From NCBI GenBank assembly GCA_025998675.1, contig AP024673.1, positions 387,520-451,519 of the forward strand: 64,000 nt of DNA, given 5' to 3'. Every line of letters begins with the position of its first letter. Position 1 is the stretch's first letter. This DNA comes from Fimbriimonadales bacterium (GTDB lineage Bacteria; Armatimonadota; Fimbriimonadia; Fimbriimonadales; GBS-DC). Under the pieces are notes generated by a model. That model ran no database searches. It saw only the letters and a program-made list of their open reading frames with translations, and had not been told where the DNA came from. A program made the translations under genes and the position numbers. This document shows, one piece after another, positions 17,396 through 26,074 of the stretch.

Positions 17396-18912
17396 CGGCG
17401 AGACTCTACCCGATAGCGAGCGCGGAACTCGCGGTACATCGCGTTATAGAGGCGGGCGTGTGCAGAGTCGGGCAGATAGCGCGCCTGCACGGGCGCATGC
17501 CGCTCCAGCGATTGCCAGTCTGTCCAGCCCATCGCGACGGCGGCGAGCATCCCTGCGCCGCGCACGGTCGCCATCTGCGGCTGCGCCATCTGCCAGAGTT
17601 CGCGCTGGAGCACATCGGCAATCACCTGCGCCCAGACTGCCGAGCGCGCCCCGCCGCCAATCAGCCGAATCGGTTCCAGTCGCCTGCCCGCGAGCCGTTC
17701 CACCGCCTCCAGCAGCCAGCGGGCGTTCAGGGCGACGCCCTCCAGCACGGCACGCGCCATCTCCGCACGCCCATGGCTCAGGCTCAGGCGGCAGAATCCG
17801 CCGCGAATGTGCGGGTTTTCGACAGGCGTGCGCTCGCCGACCAGCCACGGCAGGAAGCGCAAACCGCCTGCGCCTGCCCCTGCCTGCGCCGCCCAGGCGT
17901 CCAGCTGTGCGTAGGCGTCGGGCGGCGGGCACGCGCCCCAGAGGAGACGGCACAGCCAGTCCACGCATGCGCCCGCCGTCTCCTGCTCGTTCGCAATGAA
18001 GTAGCGCCCCGGAATGCCCGCGGGCAGGGTCGCGATGTTGCGCCAGAGGTCAGTGCGCTTGAAGGGCACATGGCAACTGATCCATGCGGAGGTGCTGAGC
18101 GCCATGTGCGCCTGAAAGTCGCCCAGCCCGCCCGAGCCAATCGCTGTCGCGTGCAAATCGGGCGCGCCCAGCACAACCTGAACCTCGCGCGGCAGCCCCC
18201 ATTCGTCCGCGACTGACGGCAGAATCGCGCCCAGAACCGCCGTGCTGGGGTAGAGGTCGGGCAACTGTTCGCGGCGTAGTCCCGCCATGCGCAGCAGCGT
18301 CGGATGGTAGTCAATCCGCCGAATGTCGCGGTTGTCGGTGAGCCAGTGCAGGGCGAGCGTCTCGCAGGAGCTGGCGAATCGCCCTGTCAGGCGCAGGTTG
18401 AGATAGTCCTTCGGTTCGAGGAACTTGTGCGCCGCGTGGTAGCGTTCAGGCTGGGCGTGTTTGAGGTACAGGATATGCGCAAGCGGGTCTTTGCCCGAGC
18501 GGGCGGGCGCGCCGCCTGTGAGACGCAGCCAGGTGCGCAGCTTGAGCAAGTTGTACCCCATCAGGCTGGGGAACCCGCCGATGAGTTCGGCGATGTAGGG
18601 CGCGCCGCGCGTGTCCATCCACACAATTGCGTTGCCCAGCGGCTCGCCCGCTGCGTCCACCGCGACCGTGCCCGACCACTGCGCCGTGCAGCCCACCGCG
18701 CGAATCGCGTCGCGGTGTTCGGGCGCGCTGGCGAGCAGTCGCTGCACGAGGCGCGTGAGCGTCACCCACCAGACGCGCGGGTCCTGCTCCACCCCGCCGT
18801 CGGGCGTGAACAGCAGTGATTGCGGCTCGGCGTCCCACGCGAGCAGCTCGCCCTGCGCGGAGACCACCGCCGCCTTAATCGCCGTCGTGCCCAGATCGAG
18901 CGCGAGAATCAT
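17383..18912 (-). CDS. FGGY-family carbohydrate kinase (xylulokinase-like)
   Basis: 509 residues. MILALDLGTTAIKAAVV (phosphate-1), WMDTRGAPY, a central GAPDLHATAIGSGG stretch, and IRLIGGGARSAVWAQVIADVLQ (adenosine-binding region) define the FGGY kinase family. Xylulokinase or a related ketose/polyol kinase is the best guess; substrate cannot be read from the sequence. The ATG at 18912 is chosen because it starts directly at the conserved ILALDLGTT. No sugar transporter or isomerase is adjacent, so the pathway is not defined by context. It overlaps csaB by 13 bases. Confidence 0.87.
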   Translation of the reverse strand: MILALDLGTTAIKAAVVSAQGELLAWDAEPQSLLFTPDGGVEQDPRVWWVTLTRLVQRLLASAPEHRDAIRAVGCTAQWSGTVAVDAAGEPLGNAIVWMDTRGAPYIAELIGGFPSLMGYNLLKLRTWLRLTGGAPARSGKDPLAHILYLKHAQPERYHAAHKFLEPKDYLNLRLTGRFASSCETLALHWLTDNRDIRRIDYHPTLLRMAGLRREQLPDLYPSTAVLGAILPSVADEWGLPREVQVVLGAPDLHATAIGSGGLGDFQAHMALSTSAWISCHVPFKRTDLWRNIATLPAGIPGRYFIANEQETAGACVDWLCRLLWGACPPPDAYAQLDAWAAQAGAGAGGLRFLPWLVGERTPVENPHIRGGFCRLSLSHGRAEMARAVLEGVALNARWLLEAVERLAGRRLEPIRLIGGGARSAVWAQVIADVLQRELWQMAQPQMATVRGAGMLAAVAMGWTDWQSLERHAPVQARYLPDSAHARLYNAMYREFRARYRVESRRWAS

Positions 18913-19015
18913 CCCCAGTCCGCAATTCCACACTGATGCGCGAATCTCCTGCGAAGCAGCATAATGACCCCCTTGCGCTATGAGTGCGCCCCGTAGAGCA
19001 AGCCGCAACTACTAT

Positions 19016-19045
19016 GGAGTGCGGAAGCTCCCGCTTCAGCACTCC
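19016..19045. repeat. REP-like hairpin between divergent genes
   Basis: GGAGTGC-G-GAAGC, loop TCCC, GCTTC-A-GCACTCC: a 12-bp stem with one internal mismatch. It lies in the 251-base gap between the divergent FGGY kinase and lytic transglycosylase genes, so it is not a terminator for either; a dispersed palindromic element is more likely. The rest of the gap shows nothing recognisable except an AATACT 6 bases before the ATG at 19164. Confidence 0.45.
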
Positions 19046-19163
19046 AAATTACGCGCCTGCACGGACAGGGAAGTTGCTGAAAATCTACCGCAAAGGCACT
19101 TAGAAACGCTTACTGCAACCGCCCATAGCAGGAGTCGCGCGTCCTGCATGGAATACTTAATCT

Positions 19164-20213
19164 ATGGCGCGAAGGCTTCTTCTGGGCTGGCTCTGCGCGC
19201 TGCTAATCGGCGCGTGGGGTCAGGAGCTGGAGTCGTATCTTAAGACGCGCACGGCGCACAAAATTCGGGGCGCGACGCCGATTGCGGGGCTGGAACTCGC
19301 GGTGGGTTCGCGCGTGCTGGAGGTAGAGGGCGTCGTGGTCGGCTCGGTCGCTGTCGGCGAGGAGCGCTCCATCCTGATGGAGGTCGAGCCGGGGCGCAGT
19401 CTCGTGATCCAGATTGACGAGTCGCACGGCTGGCTCACGCGCGGGCAGATGCGCATTCGCGCGATTGTGCAGGTGCGCCGCGAGAGCGAGCTGGTCACGC
19501 CGACCTATCGGCTGCTGGACGCCGCGTTCGCCAGCACAGTTGCGAAGTGGGAGGCGCAGCAGCGCGCGCGCCCGCAAGCGCAGGCGAGCCGCCCATCCCA
19601 GCAGAAAAAGCCCTCCACGCGCCCGCCTGCGCGCGGTGGGAGCGTCGCCAGCCGCGCCAAAAGCCCCAACCCGCCGCAGCGACCGCAGCCTGCGCCCGAT
19701 TGGGACACCTTCCGCGCAAACCTGAGCCTCTATGTGCCAGAATACGCGGCGTTCATTCGCAGCCGCAACCCGCGCCTGTCGCCCCAGCAGGCAGACCAGA
19801 TTGCGTGGGCAATCCTGCGCTTCAGCGCACACTATGGCGTCGACCCGCGCTTCATCGTGGCGATTGTGCTGGTCGAATCGGGCTTCAATCCGAACGCGAC
19901 CTCGCGCAAGGGCGCGGCGGGACTGGGACAGCTGATGCCGGGTACAGCGCGCGGGCTGGGCGTAGTAGACCCCTACGACCCCATCCAGAACCTCAACGGC
20001 ACGGTCAAGCTGGTGCGCGGGCATCTGGAGAAATACTGGGCGCAGACGGGCGACCCGAACGGCTGGGAGCATGTCGTGCTGGCGCTGGCGGCCTACAACG
20101 CGGGTTCGGGCGCGGTGCGCAAACACGGCGGCGTGCCCCCCTATCGCGAAACGCAGAACTATGTGCGCAAAGTCATCCAGGTCTACAAGCAACTCTGTGG
20201 AATCCGTGAGTAG
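19164..20213 (+). CDS. Lytic murein transglycosylase (SLT domain)
   Basis: 349 residues. Signal peptide (ARRLLLGWLCALLIGAWGQ), a beta-rich N-terminal region that may bind the wall (about 25-125), a Pro/Ala/Arg/Gln-rich linker (about 130-180), and a C-terminal SLT goose-lysozyme-like domain with VESGFNPNA (catalytic Glu238), SRKGAAGLGQLMPGTA, a YDPIQN segment and ALAAYNAGSGAV. It cleaves peptidoglycan strands to 1,6-anhydro ends. The start at 19164 gives a clean signal peptide. rimI overlaps its stop and is probably co-transcribed, though the two functions are unrelated. Confidence 0.92.
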   Translation: MARRLLLGWLCALLIGAWGQELESYLKTRTAHKIRGATPIAGLELAVGSRVLEVEGVVVGSVAVGEERSILMEVEPGRSLVIQIDESHGWLTRGQMRIRAIVQVRRESELVTPTYRLLDAAFASTVAKWEAQQRARPQAQASRPSQQKKPSTRPPARGGSVASRAKSPNPPQRPQPAPDWDTFRANLSLYVPEYAAFIRSRNPRLSPQQADQIAWAILRFSAHYGVDPRFIVAIVLVESGFNPNATSRKGAAGLGQLMPGTARGLGVVDPYDPIQNLNGTVKLVRGHLEKYWAQTGDPNGWEHVVLALAAYNAGSGAVRKHGGVPPYRETQNYVRKVIQVYKQLCGIRE

Positions 20214-20724
20214 CGACGGCGAGACGCTGACGATTGAACGCATGACGGAGGCGCACCTGCCCGAAGTGATGCCCATCGAGCGGGCGGTGTTCATGCCCGG
20301 CTGGTCGGAAGAGACCTTTCGCAGCGACCTGCGCAACCCCGCCGCGCTGTACCTGATTCTGAAACTGAACGGCAAAATCGTCGCCTATGCGGGGATGTGG
20401 GTGGTGGTGGACGAGGCGCATATCACCAATGTCGCGGTGTTGCCCGACTATCGCGGACGCGCCTTCGCCAAGCGGCTGATTCACCGCCTGCTGAGTCTCG
20501 CCCGCGAGCGCGGCTGCGTCAAAGCGACGCTCGAGGTGCGCGTGAGCAACACCGCCGCGCAGAAACTCTACGAGAAGTTCGGCTTTCGTCCCGTCGCCAC
20601 ACGCGCGAAGTATTACGACAATGTGGAGGACGCGCTGATTATGTGGCTGGAGGGGTTGGAGACGCCCGAATACGGCGAGGTGCTGGCGCAGATAGAGCGC
20701 GAGTTTCGCGGGCAGGGGAAGTGA
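20206..20724 (+). CDS. rimI: Ribosomal-protein-alanine N-acetyltransferase-like (GNAT)
   Basis: 172 residues from GTG 20206; GTG 20197 and ATG 20242 are alternatives, and 20206 keeps the conserved LTIERMTEAHLPEVMPIE while overlapping the previous stop. GNAT motifs: AHITNVAVLPDYRGRAFAKRL (acetyl-CoA loop), LEVRVSNTAAQKLYEKFGF, and a YYDNVEDALIM end, as in RimI, which acetylates the N-terminus of ribosomal protein S18 and other substrates. It sits next to the ribosomal protein cluster but on the opposite strand. No tsaB or tsaD neighbour is present, unlike many RimI loci. Confidence 0.85.
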   Translation: MSSDGETLTIERMTEAHLPEVMPIERAVFMPGWSEETFRSDLRNPAALYLILKLNGKIVAYAGMWVVVDEAHITNVAVLPDYRGRAFAKRLIHRLLSLARERGCVKATLEVRVSNTAAQKLYEKFGFRPVATRAKYYDNVEDALIMWLEGLETPEYGEVLAQIEREFRGQGK

Positions 20725-20787
20725 TGCGGTCATGCAGGCAGATTTCGTAATTTTCGTGCGTATCCATCAAGAACCGCGCGCTTTTTT

Positions 20788-20904
20788 GCCCTCACCCCCA
20801 GCCCCTCTCCCGCGCGGCGGGAGAGGGGAGCCGTGCAAGCCTTGCGCGACGCGCTATCCCCCTCTCCCAACGGGTTGGGAGAGGGGGACAAAGGGGGTGA
20901 GGGC
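20788..20904. repeat. 117-bp palindromic MITE-like repeat
   Basis: Bounded by the 12-base inverted ends GCCCTCACCCCC / GGGGGTGAGGGC. Inside are two stem-loops: CCCCTCTCCCG..CGGGAGAGGGG (20802-20828) and CCCCCTCTCCCAA..TTGGGAGAGGGGG (20858-20887). It lies between the convergent rimI and rplE genes and could act as a two-way terminator. A decayed related fragment is at 54228. Similar CCCTCACCCCCAGCCCCTCTCCC-type repeats are frequent in many bacterial genomes (general knowledge). Confidence 0.7.
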
Positions 20905-20947
20905 AACACGCGTCATCGAATTACGCACTGCGAACCGCTGATCGGCG

Positions 20948-21598
20948 CTACTTGCGGAACGGCATGCCCATCGCTTTGAGCAGGGCGAACGCCTCTTCGT
21001 CGGTCTTGGCGCTCGTGCAGAAGGTGATGTCCATGCCGCGCAGGCGGTCTACCTGATCGTAGACGATTTCGGGGAACAGAATCTGCTCGCGCAGTCCCAT
21101 CGAGTAGTTGCCGCGCCCGTCGAAGGAGCGGGGCGAGATGCCCGCGAAGTCGCGAATGCGCGGCAGCACCACATTAATCAGCTTCTCCATGAAGATATAC
21201 ATCCGATCGCCGCGCAGGGTGACCTTGCAGCCGATGCGGTGTCCCTGGCGCAGTCGGAAGTTGGAGATAGCTTTTTTGGCGACGGTGACGACGGGTTTCT
21301 GTCCCGAGATGAGCGCGAGGTCGCGCACAGCGTTTTCGAGCTGTTTGGGTTCCTGCTCGCCCTTGCCGACGCCCATGTTAATCACGATTTTCTCCAGGCG
21401 CGGGATTTGCATCGGGTTTCGGTAGTTGAACTGCTGCTGGAGCTGTGCGCGCACGACCTGCTCGTAGTGGGTGCGCAGGCGCGGGGTGATTCGCGCGGCG
21501 GCGCCGTCGCCTGTTTCGAACAGCTTCTCCGTTTTTTGTTCCTTCGTTGCCTTCTTGCCCTGTGGTTGCTGGGGCGGGGGCGTCTTCTGTTTAGCCAT
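20948..21598 (-). CDS. rplE: 50S ribosomal protein L5
   Basis: 216 residues, longer than the usual 179 because of a Lys/Gln/Pro-rich N-terminal extension of about 36 residues. Core landmarks: [47 protein letters not shown] and [21 protein letters not shown]5 binds 5S rRNA in the central protuberance. It is the last gene of the cluster here; rpsN, rpsH and rplF, which usually follow, are missing and the palindromic repeat begins 44 bases beyond its stop. Confidence 0.96.
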   Translation of the reverse strand: MAKQKTPPPQQPQGKKATKEQKTEKLFETGDGAAARITPRLRTHYEQVVRAQLQQQFNYRNPMQIPRLEKIVINMGVGKGEQEPKQLENAVRDLALISGQKPVVTVAKKAISNFRLRQGHRIGCKVTLRGDRMYIFMEKLINVVLPRIRDFAGISPRSFDGRGNYSMGLREQILFPEIVYDQVDRLRGMDITFCTSAKTDEEAFALLKAMGMPFRK

Positions 21599-21608
21599 CG
21601 TTCATCCC

Positions 21609-21959
21609 TCACTTCTCAGCGTCGATCATCTCGCCGCATTTTTTGCACACGCGGTACAGGTTGCCGTCCTGTCCGCGCACGCGCCCCACGCGGGTCGTCT
21701 TGTCGCAGTGGGGGCACACCAGCATCACCTTGCTGGCGAACAGCGGCGCGGGCATCTGAATTTTCGTGCCCTTCTGATTGATCATGCGCGGTTTCTGATG
21801 TTTCCAGACGAGGTTCAGCCCGTCGACGACGACCCGGTTTTCGCGGGGCATGACGCGCTGCACGCGCCCGCGTTGCCCCTTGTCCTTGCCCGAGATAATC
21901 TCGACGGTATCGCCTGTTCGAATCTTCATGCGCAGGGGTCGCTCCCGTTTGCGTATCAT
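21609..21959 (-). CDS. rplX: 50S ribosomal protein L24
   Basis: 116 residues. [20 protein letters not shown] is the KOW motif that defines L24, followed by [19 protein letters not shown]. The C-terminus has two CxxC pairs (CPHCDKTT and CKKCGEMI), a zinc-binding tail found in a subset of L24 proteins. An assembly initiator that binds 23S rRNA domain I. About 10 bases separate it from rplE and 12 from rplN. Confidence 0.96.
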   Translation of the reverse strand: MIRKRERPLRMKIRTGDTVEIISGKDKGQRGRVQRVMPRENRVVVDGLNLVWKHQKPRMINQKGTKIQMPAPLFASKVMLVCPHCDKTTRVGRVRGQDGNLYRVCKKCGEMIDAEK

Positions 21960-21971
21960 GGTCGTACCTCC

Positions 21972-22340
21972 TTACAGCACTTCAGGGGCGAGCGAGACGA
22001 TGCGCATGAACTGTTTGTCGCGCAGTTCGCGGGCGACGGGTCCGAAGATTCGTGTGCCGCGCGGCTCGCCCTGATTGTTGATAATCACGCAGGCGTTATC
22101 GTCGAAGCGCAGCGTGCTGCCGTCGGGTCGGCGGATGGCTTTGCGCGTGCGCACGATTACGGCGCGCACCACATCGCCTTTTTTGATGGGCATGTTCGGG
22201 GTGGCGGCTTTGACCGACGCCACAATCACATCGCCCACATGCCCGTAGCGCGCGTTCGATCCTTTCAGCACGCGGATGCACATCACCTCGCGTGCGCCTG
22301 AGTTATCGGCGACTTTCAATCGGGTAAACGGCTGTATCAT
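21972..22340 (-). CDS. rplN: 50S ribosomal protein L14
   Basis: 122 residues, exactly the family length. [22 protein letters not shown] is split across the conserved start, followed by [25 protein letters not shown], and [14 protein letters not shown]. It contacts helix h14 of 16S rRNA at the subunit interface and is the binding site of the RsfS silencing factor encoded at 37.3 kb. Preceded by a GGAGGG Shine-Dalgarno, within the co-directional cluster. Confidence 0.97.
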   Translation of the reverse strand: MIQPFTRLKVADNSGAREVMCIRVLKGSNARYGHVGDVIVASVKAATPNMPIKKGDVVRAVIVRTRKAIRRPDGSTLRFDDNACVIINNQGEPRGTRIFGPVARELRDKQFMRIVSLAPEVL

Positions 22341-22355
22341 AGCAATCCCTCCTGT

Positions 22356-22673
22356 TTACTGGGCGCGCTCCAGGATGGCGCGCACGCGCCAGCGTTTGTG
22401 TCGGCTGAGCGGGCGCGTCTCGACAATCTCGACGCGGTCGCCCACGCGACAGGCGTTTTGCTCGTCGTGCGCCATGTACTTTTTGGTGCGCCGTATCGTT
22501 TTGCCATAGAGCGGGTGGCGGTAGCTGCGCATCACAGCGACCACGACGGTTTTGTCCATCTTGTCGCTGACCACCACGCCGACGCGCACCTTGCGACGCC
22601 CCTTATAGGGCGTCGTCTCGCCAACGGGCGCGCCCGGCGCCTGTGTTTCCTGCTGAATCGTTTCCTCGTTCAT
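22356..22673 (-). CDS. rpsQ: 30S ribosomal protein S17
   Basis: 105 residues. Core [45 protein letters not shown] and [20 protein letters not shown] is the OB-fold S17. An N-terminal extension of about 20 residues rich in Gln, Thr and Pro is not seen in most homologues. Lies 12 bases after rpmC. Confidence 0.97.
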   Translation of the reverse strand: MNEETIQQETQAPGAPVGETTPYKGRRKVRVGVVVSDKMDKTVVVAVMRSYRHPLYGKTIRRTKKYMAHDEQNACRVGDRVEIVETRPLSRHKRWRVRAILERAQ

Positions 22674-22685
22674 AGATGCTGCTCC

Positions 22686-22895
22686 TTAGAGATTTGCCTC
22701 GCGTCGCTTCTCGTTGATAATGGTCGTAATGCGTGCGATGTTGCGCCGAATCTGGCGCATCGAGTCGGTGTCTTTGAGCTGTCCGATGGTTTTCTGCACG
22801 CGGGCTCGATACTGCTCGTTGCGCAGGTTATCGAGTTCCTTTTGCAGTTCGGCAAGGCTCATCCGTCGCAGTTGGTCGGCGTTCAGGGGTTTCAT
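22686..22895 (-). CDS. rpmC: 50S ribosomal protein L29
   Basis: 69 residues. Two-helix protein starting [20 protein letters not shown], with [14 protein letters not shown] and [19 protein letters not shown]29 lies at the exit tunnel near the trigger factor and SRP docking site. The ATG overlaps the rplP stop by 4 bases (ATGA). Confidence 0.97.
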   Translation of the reverse strand: MKPLNADQLRRMSLAELQKELDNLRNEQYRARVQKTIGQLKDTDSMRQIRRNIARITTIINEKRREANL

Positions 22896-23347
22896 GCGCT
22901 TTCACCTCCTGCGGCTTCGGTCTCGACGCCGAGCTGGAAGTCGGCTTTCGAGACGATTTTGGTTTTGATGGGCAGTTTGTGGCTGGCGCGTCGGAGCGCT
23001 TCGCGGGCGCGCGCCTCATCGACGCCGCCGAGTTCCATGATGACACGCCCACGCTTGACGACGGCGACCCAGCCTTCCACGCTGCCTTTACCGGAGCCCA
23101 TACGGGTCTCGGCGGCGCGTTTGGTGTAGGGCTTATCGGGGAAGATACGGAACCAGGTTTTCCCGCCGCGGCGCAGGTAGCGCACAATCGCGACGCGGGC
23201 AGCTTCCATCTGGCGGTTGGTAATCCATGCGGGTTCCATCGCCACCAGTCCGAAGTCGCCGAAGTGCAGTTCGCGTGCGCCTTTCGAGACGCCCTTGCGC
23301 CGTCCCCGTTGCTGTTTACGATATTTCGTTCGTTTCGGCATTAACAT
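22892..23347 (-). CDS. rplP: 50S ribosomal protein L16
   Basis: 151 residues from 23347, or 149 from the second ATG at 23341, which begins [20 protein letters not shown] like other L16 proteins. GAGGTGA lies before the first ATG. Landmarks: [40 protein letters not shown] and [27 protein letters not shown]. It organises the tRNA A-site region. ATGA overlap with rpmC. Confidence 0.97.
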   Translation of the reverse strand: MLMPKRTKYRKQQRGRRKGVSKGARELHFGDFGLVAMEPAWITNRQMEAARVAIVRYLRRGGKTWFRIFPDKPYTKRAAETRMGSGKGSVEGWVAVVKRGRVIMELGGVDEARAREALRRASHKLPIKTKIVSKADFQLGVETEAAGGESA

Positions 23348-23358
23348 AGCGGTTCACC

Positions 23359-24246
23359 TCACTCTGAGACAGGCTTTTCGCTGATTGGCGGGGATGTGTC
23401 GCCGCCTGGGCGTCCTCGTCCACCGCCGCCCTGGCGTCCGCGTCCACCGCCACCGCCTCCGCCGCCCTGGCGTCCGCGTCCACCGCCGCCGCGTCGCCTG
23501 CGTCCGGGCTGTCGCTCACCGCCGCGTCCGCCCGGCGCGCCTCGACGCGCCTCGCCCGGCATCGCGGATTCCGGCGTGGTCACCGAGGAGAGCAGAATAC
23601 GCCGCTCCGAGCGCGGAATCTCGCCCTTGTAAATCCAGACCTTCACGCCAATCGTGCCGTAGATGGTGTAGGCGGTGGCGAAGCCGTAGTCGATATCGGC
23701 GCGCAGCGTCTGCAGCGGCACGCGCCCCCAGCGATCCCACTCGGTGCGGGCGATTTCCGCGCCGCCCAGCCTGCCTGCGACCATCACCTTGATCCCGCGC
23801 AGGTTCATGCGCTGCGCGCGGGCGAGCGTCTGGCGAATCGCCCGTCGGTGCGAGATACGGCGCTCCAGCTGGCTGGCGATGTTCTCCGCCACCAGTTGCG
23901 CGTCCTGGTCGGGATTGCGTACATCTTCGACATCGATGCGCAGTTCGGGCTTATTGGGGTGCAGCGCCTTGAGGACGGCGCGGTTGACCTCCTCGATGCC
24001 CTGTCCGCCACGCCCGATAATCTGTCCGGGGCGCGCGGCGTAGATGATGATGCGCACGATGTTCGCCGCCCGTTCAATCTCGATTCGGGAGATGCCCGCG
24101 CCGTACCAGCGCTGCTTGATGGTGCGCCGAATCAGGTAGTCTTCGTAGAGCGTGTGGCGGTACTGCTTCTTCGGCGCGTACCAGCGGCTCTCCCAGTCGC
24201 GCGTGACGCCCACGCGAAAGCCAATCGGGTTGATTTTCTGACCCAT
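23359..24246 (-). CDS. rpsC: 30S ribosomal protein S3 with Gly/Arg-rich C-terminal tail
   Basis: 295 residues compared with 210-235 for typical S3. The core is normal: MGQKINPIGFRVGVTRDWES, the KH domain with RPGQIIGRGGQGIEEV, and the C-terminal GVKVWIYKGEIP. After about residue 230 comes a low-complexity tail of Gly, Arg and Gln (GGGGRGRQGGGG type) ending TSPPISEKPVSE. The DNA of the tail contains a 36-base tandem repeat. S3 forms part of the mRNA entry site, so a basic tail there could touch mRNA or rRNA. Its ATG overlaps the rplV stop by one base. Confidence 0.96.
   Translation of the reverse strand: MGQKINPIGFRVGVTRDWESRWYAPKKQYRHTLYEDYLIRRTIKQRWYGAGISRIEIERAANIVRIIIYAARPGQIIGRGGQGIEEVNRAVLKALHPNKPELRIDVEDVRNPDQDAQLVAENIASQLERRISHRRAIRQTLARAQRMNLRGIKVMVAGRLGGAEIARTEWDRWGRVPLQTLRADIDYGFATAYTIYGTIGVKVWIYKGEIPRSERRILLSSVTTPESAMPGEARRGAPGGRGGERQPGRRRRGGGGRGRQGGGGGGGGRGRQGGGGRGRPGGDTSPPISEKPVSE
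23402..23487. repeat. 36-bp tandem repeat in the rpsC tail
   Basis: A 27-base block at 23425-23451 recurs exactly at 23461-23487 (period 36), with a diverged third copy at 23402-23427. It encodes the RGRQGGGG units of the S3 tail and suggests growth by slippage. Confidence 0.7.
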
Positions 24247-24635
24247 TAGTTCTGCTCCTCCTGCTGCGGCTGCGCTTGTCGGCGCGTGGCGGGACGCCTC
24301 TGAGTTGGCGTGACGATGCCCAGCTCGATGGTGATGTGGCTGGTGCGCTTGAGGATTCGGTACGCCCGTCCCCGGTCTTTGGGGAGGATACGCTTCCAGC
24401 GGGGTCCCTCGTCGACATAGGCGCGCGCCACGAACAGCGCGTTGGGCGCGAGACCGCCGTTATGGATGGCGTTCGCGACGGCGGATTCCAGCACCTTCCG
24501 CGCCACACGCGCCGACTTGTTGGGGAGTTGCTGCAGAATCGTCAGCGCTTCGTCGACCCGCTTGCCGCGCACCAGGTCAATCGCCAGGCGCGCTTTGCGC
24601 GGGGGTATCCGAATGTATCGTGCAACCGCTTTCAT
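24246..24635 (-). CDS. rplV: 50S ribosomal protein L22
   Basis: 129 residues. MKAVARYIRIPPRKARLAIDLVRGKRVDEAL, then SAVANAIHNGGLAPNALFVARAYVDEGP and RILPKDRGRAYRILKRTSHITI define L22, whose loop lines the exit tunnel near the macrolide site. A short Arg/Gln-rich C-terminal tail follows. Positioned between rpsS and rpsC as in other S10 operons. Confidence 0.97.
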   Translation of the reverse strand: MKAVARYIRIPPRKARLAIDLVRGKRVDEALTILQQLPNKSARVARKVLESAVANAIHNGGLAPNALFVARAYVDEGPRWKRILPKDRGRAYRILKRTSHITIELGIVTPTQRRPATRRQAQPQQEEQN

Positions 24636-24645
24636 ACCTATCTCC

Positions 24646-24939
24646 TTACCGTTTGCGCACCTTCGAGGTCTTCTCCGAGCCTGCGTGCCCGCGGAAGGTG
24701 CGCGTCAGCACGAACTCGCCCAGTTTGTGTCCGACCATCTGTTCCGTCACATAGACGGGCACATGTTTGCGCCCATCATGGACGGCGAAGGTCAGCCCAA
24801 TCATTTCGGGCACAATCATCGACCGGCGCGACCATGTTTTGATGGGTCGCTTCTGGGCTGGCGGCGCGTCCATCATCGCCAGCACCTTCTTCATCAGTTT
24901 CGGGTCTACATAGGGTCCTTTTTTCAGCGAGCGCGCCAT
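24646..24939 (-). CDS. rpsS: 30S ribosomal protein S19
   Basis: 97 residues. [49 protein letters not shown] and [17 protein letters not shown] are the S19 core. Part of the head of the small subunit with S13. Three bases separate it from rplB. Confidence 0.97.
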   Translation of the reverse strand: MARSLKKGPYVDPKLMKKVLAMMDAPPAQKRPIKTWSRRSMIVPEMIGLTFAVHDGRKHVPVYVTEQMVGHKLGEFVLTRTFRGHAGSEKTSKVRKR

Positions 24940-24942
24940 AGG

Positions 24943-25767
24943 TTATTTCCTCCGCTTGAGAATGAATCGGCTCGTGCGCTTGTTGCGTCGGGTCTTGACG
25001 CCGAGCGCAGGTTTGCCCCATGGGGTTTTGGGGTGGGGCAGTCCGATGGGCGCTTTGCCCTCGCCGCCGCCGTGCGGGTGGTCGCGCGGGGTCATCGCCG
25101 AGCCGCGCACATGCGGGCGGCGTCCCATCCAGCGCGATTTGCCCGCCTTGCCCCAGACCTCGTTCTCGTGATCGAGGTTGCCCACCTGTCCGACGGTCGC
25201 GCGGCAGCTGAGATGCACCAGTCGCATTTCGCCCGACGGCATGCGCAGGGTCGCGTAGTTGCCCTCTTTCGCGAGGATTTGCGCCGCCGCGCCTGCGCTG
25301 CGCACCAGCTGTCCGCCCTTGCCCGGATTGAGTTCGATGTTATGCACCAGGGTGCCAACCGGGATGTTCTGCAGGGGCAGGGCGTTGCCCGGCAGGATGT
25401 CGGCGTCGGGTCCGTTCATCACCGTTGCGCCGACCTCCAGTCCGACGGGCGCGAGGATGTAGCGCTTCTCGCCGTCTTCGTATTGCAGCAGCGCGATTCG
25501 GGCGGAGCGGTTCGGGTCGTACTCGATGGCGATAACTTGCGCCGCGACGCCGTCCTTGTTGCGCTTGAAATCGATGATGCGGTACAGGCGTTTGTTGCCG
25601 CCGCCGCGATGACGCGCCGTCACGCGCCCCATGTTATTGCGCCCGCCCGTCTTGCGCAGACCGACCGTGAGGCTCTTCTCAGGCTCTTTTTTGGTAATCT
25701 CCTCGTAGGTCGAGGTCTGCATAAAGCGTCTTCCGGGCGAGGTCGGTTTCCATTTCTTAATTCCCAT
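24943..25767 (-). CDS. rplB: 50S ribosomal protein L2
   Basis: 274 residues, family length. [50 protein letters not shown]-like segment, and the C-terminal [22 protein letters not shown] with the conserved HPHGGG loop near the peptidyl-transferase centre. Ends in a basic [17 protein letters not shown] tail. Sixteen bases after rplW. Confidence 0.97.
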   Translation of the reverse strand: MGIKKWKPTSPGRRFMQTSTYEEITKKEPEKSLTVGLRKTGGRNNMGRVTARHRGGGNKRLYRIIDFKRNKDGVAAQVIAIEYDPNRSARIALLQYEDGEKRYILAPVGLEVGATVMNGPDADILPGNALPLQNIPVGTLVHNIELNPGKGGQLVRSAGAAAQILAKEGNYATLRMPSGEMRLVHLSCRATVGQVGNLDHENEVWGKAGKSRWMGRRPHVRGSAMTPRDHPHGGGEGKAPIGLPHPKTPWGKPALGVKTRRNKRTSRFILKRRK

Positions 25768-25783
25768 TTCTCTCTACCTCCGC

Positions 25784-26074
25784 TTACAGGTTGAAGTCTT
25801 CGATGGTCTGGTCGGGCTTGAGGGTCACGATGGCTTTCTTCCATGCGCGTGTATAGCCCTGACTGCGCAGCCCGACGCGCTTCGGCTTGGGTTTGACCCA
25901 GAGCGTGCGCACTTTGACCGCGTCCACATTGTAGAGCTGCTTGAGCGCGTGCTTGATGTCGATTTTGGTGGCGTCGTCTGCCACCTCGAAAAAGTATTGA
26001 TTGTCGAGCATGCGCAGGCGTGTGCCTTTCTCGGTAATCAGCGGACGGATGATAATCTGTGCGGGATGTTTCAT
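25784..26074 (-). CDS. rplW: 50S ribosomal protein L23
   Basis: 96 residues from 26074, whose ATG overlaps the rplD stop (ATGA); an upstream start at 26083 is possible but would add only three residues inside rplD. MKHPAQIIIRPLITEKGTRL, YFFEVADDATKIDIKHALKQLYNV and VKVRTLWVKPKPKRVG are the L23 core. It is the exit-tunnel docking site for SRP and trigger factor. Confidence 0.96.
   Translation of the reverse strand: MKHPAQIIIRPLITEKGTRLRMLDNQYFFEVADDATKIDIKHALKQLYNVDAVKVRTLWVKPKPKRVGLRSQGYTRAWKKAIVTLKPDQTIEDFNL

Noticed and set aside
23402-23487. Possible CRISPR-like tandem repeat
   Set aside because: The repeats are contiguous and in frame in the S3 tail without spacers.
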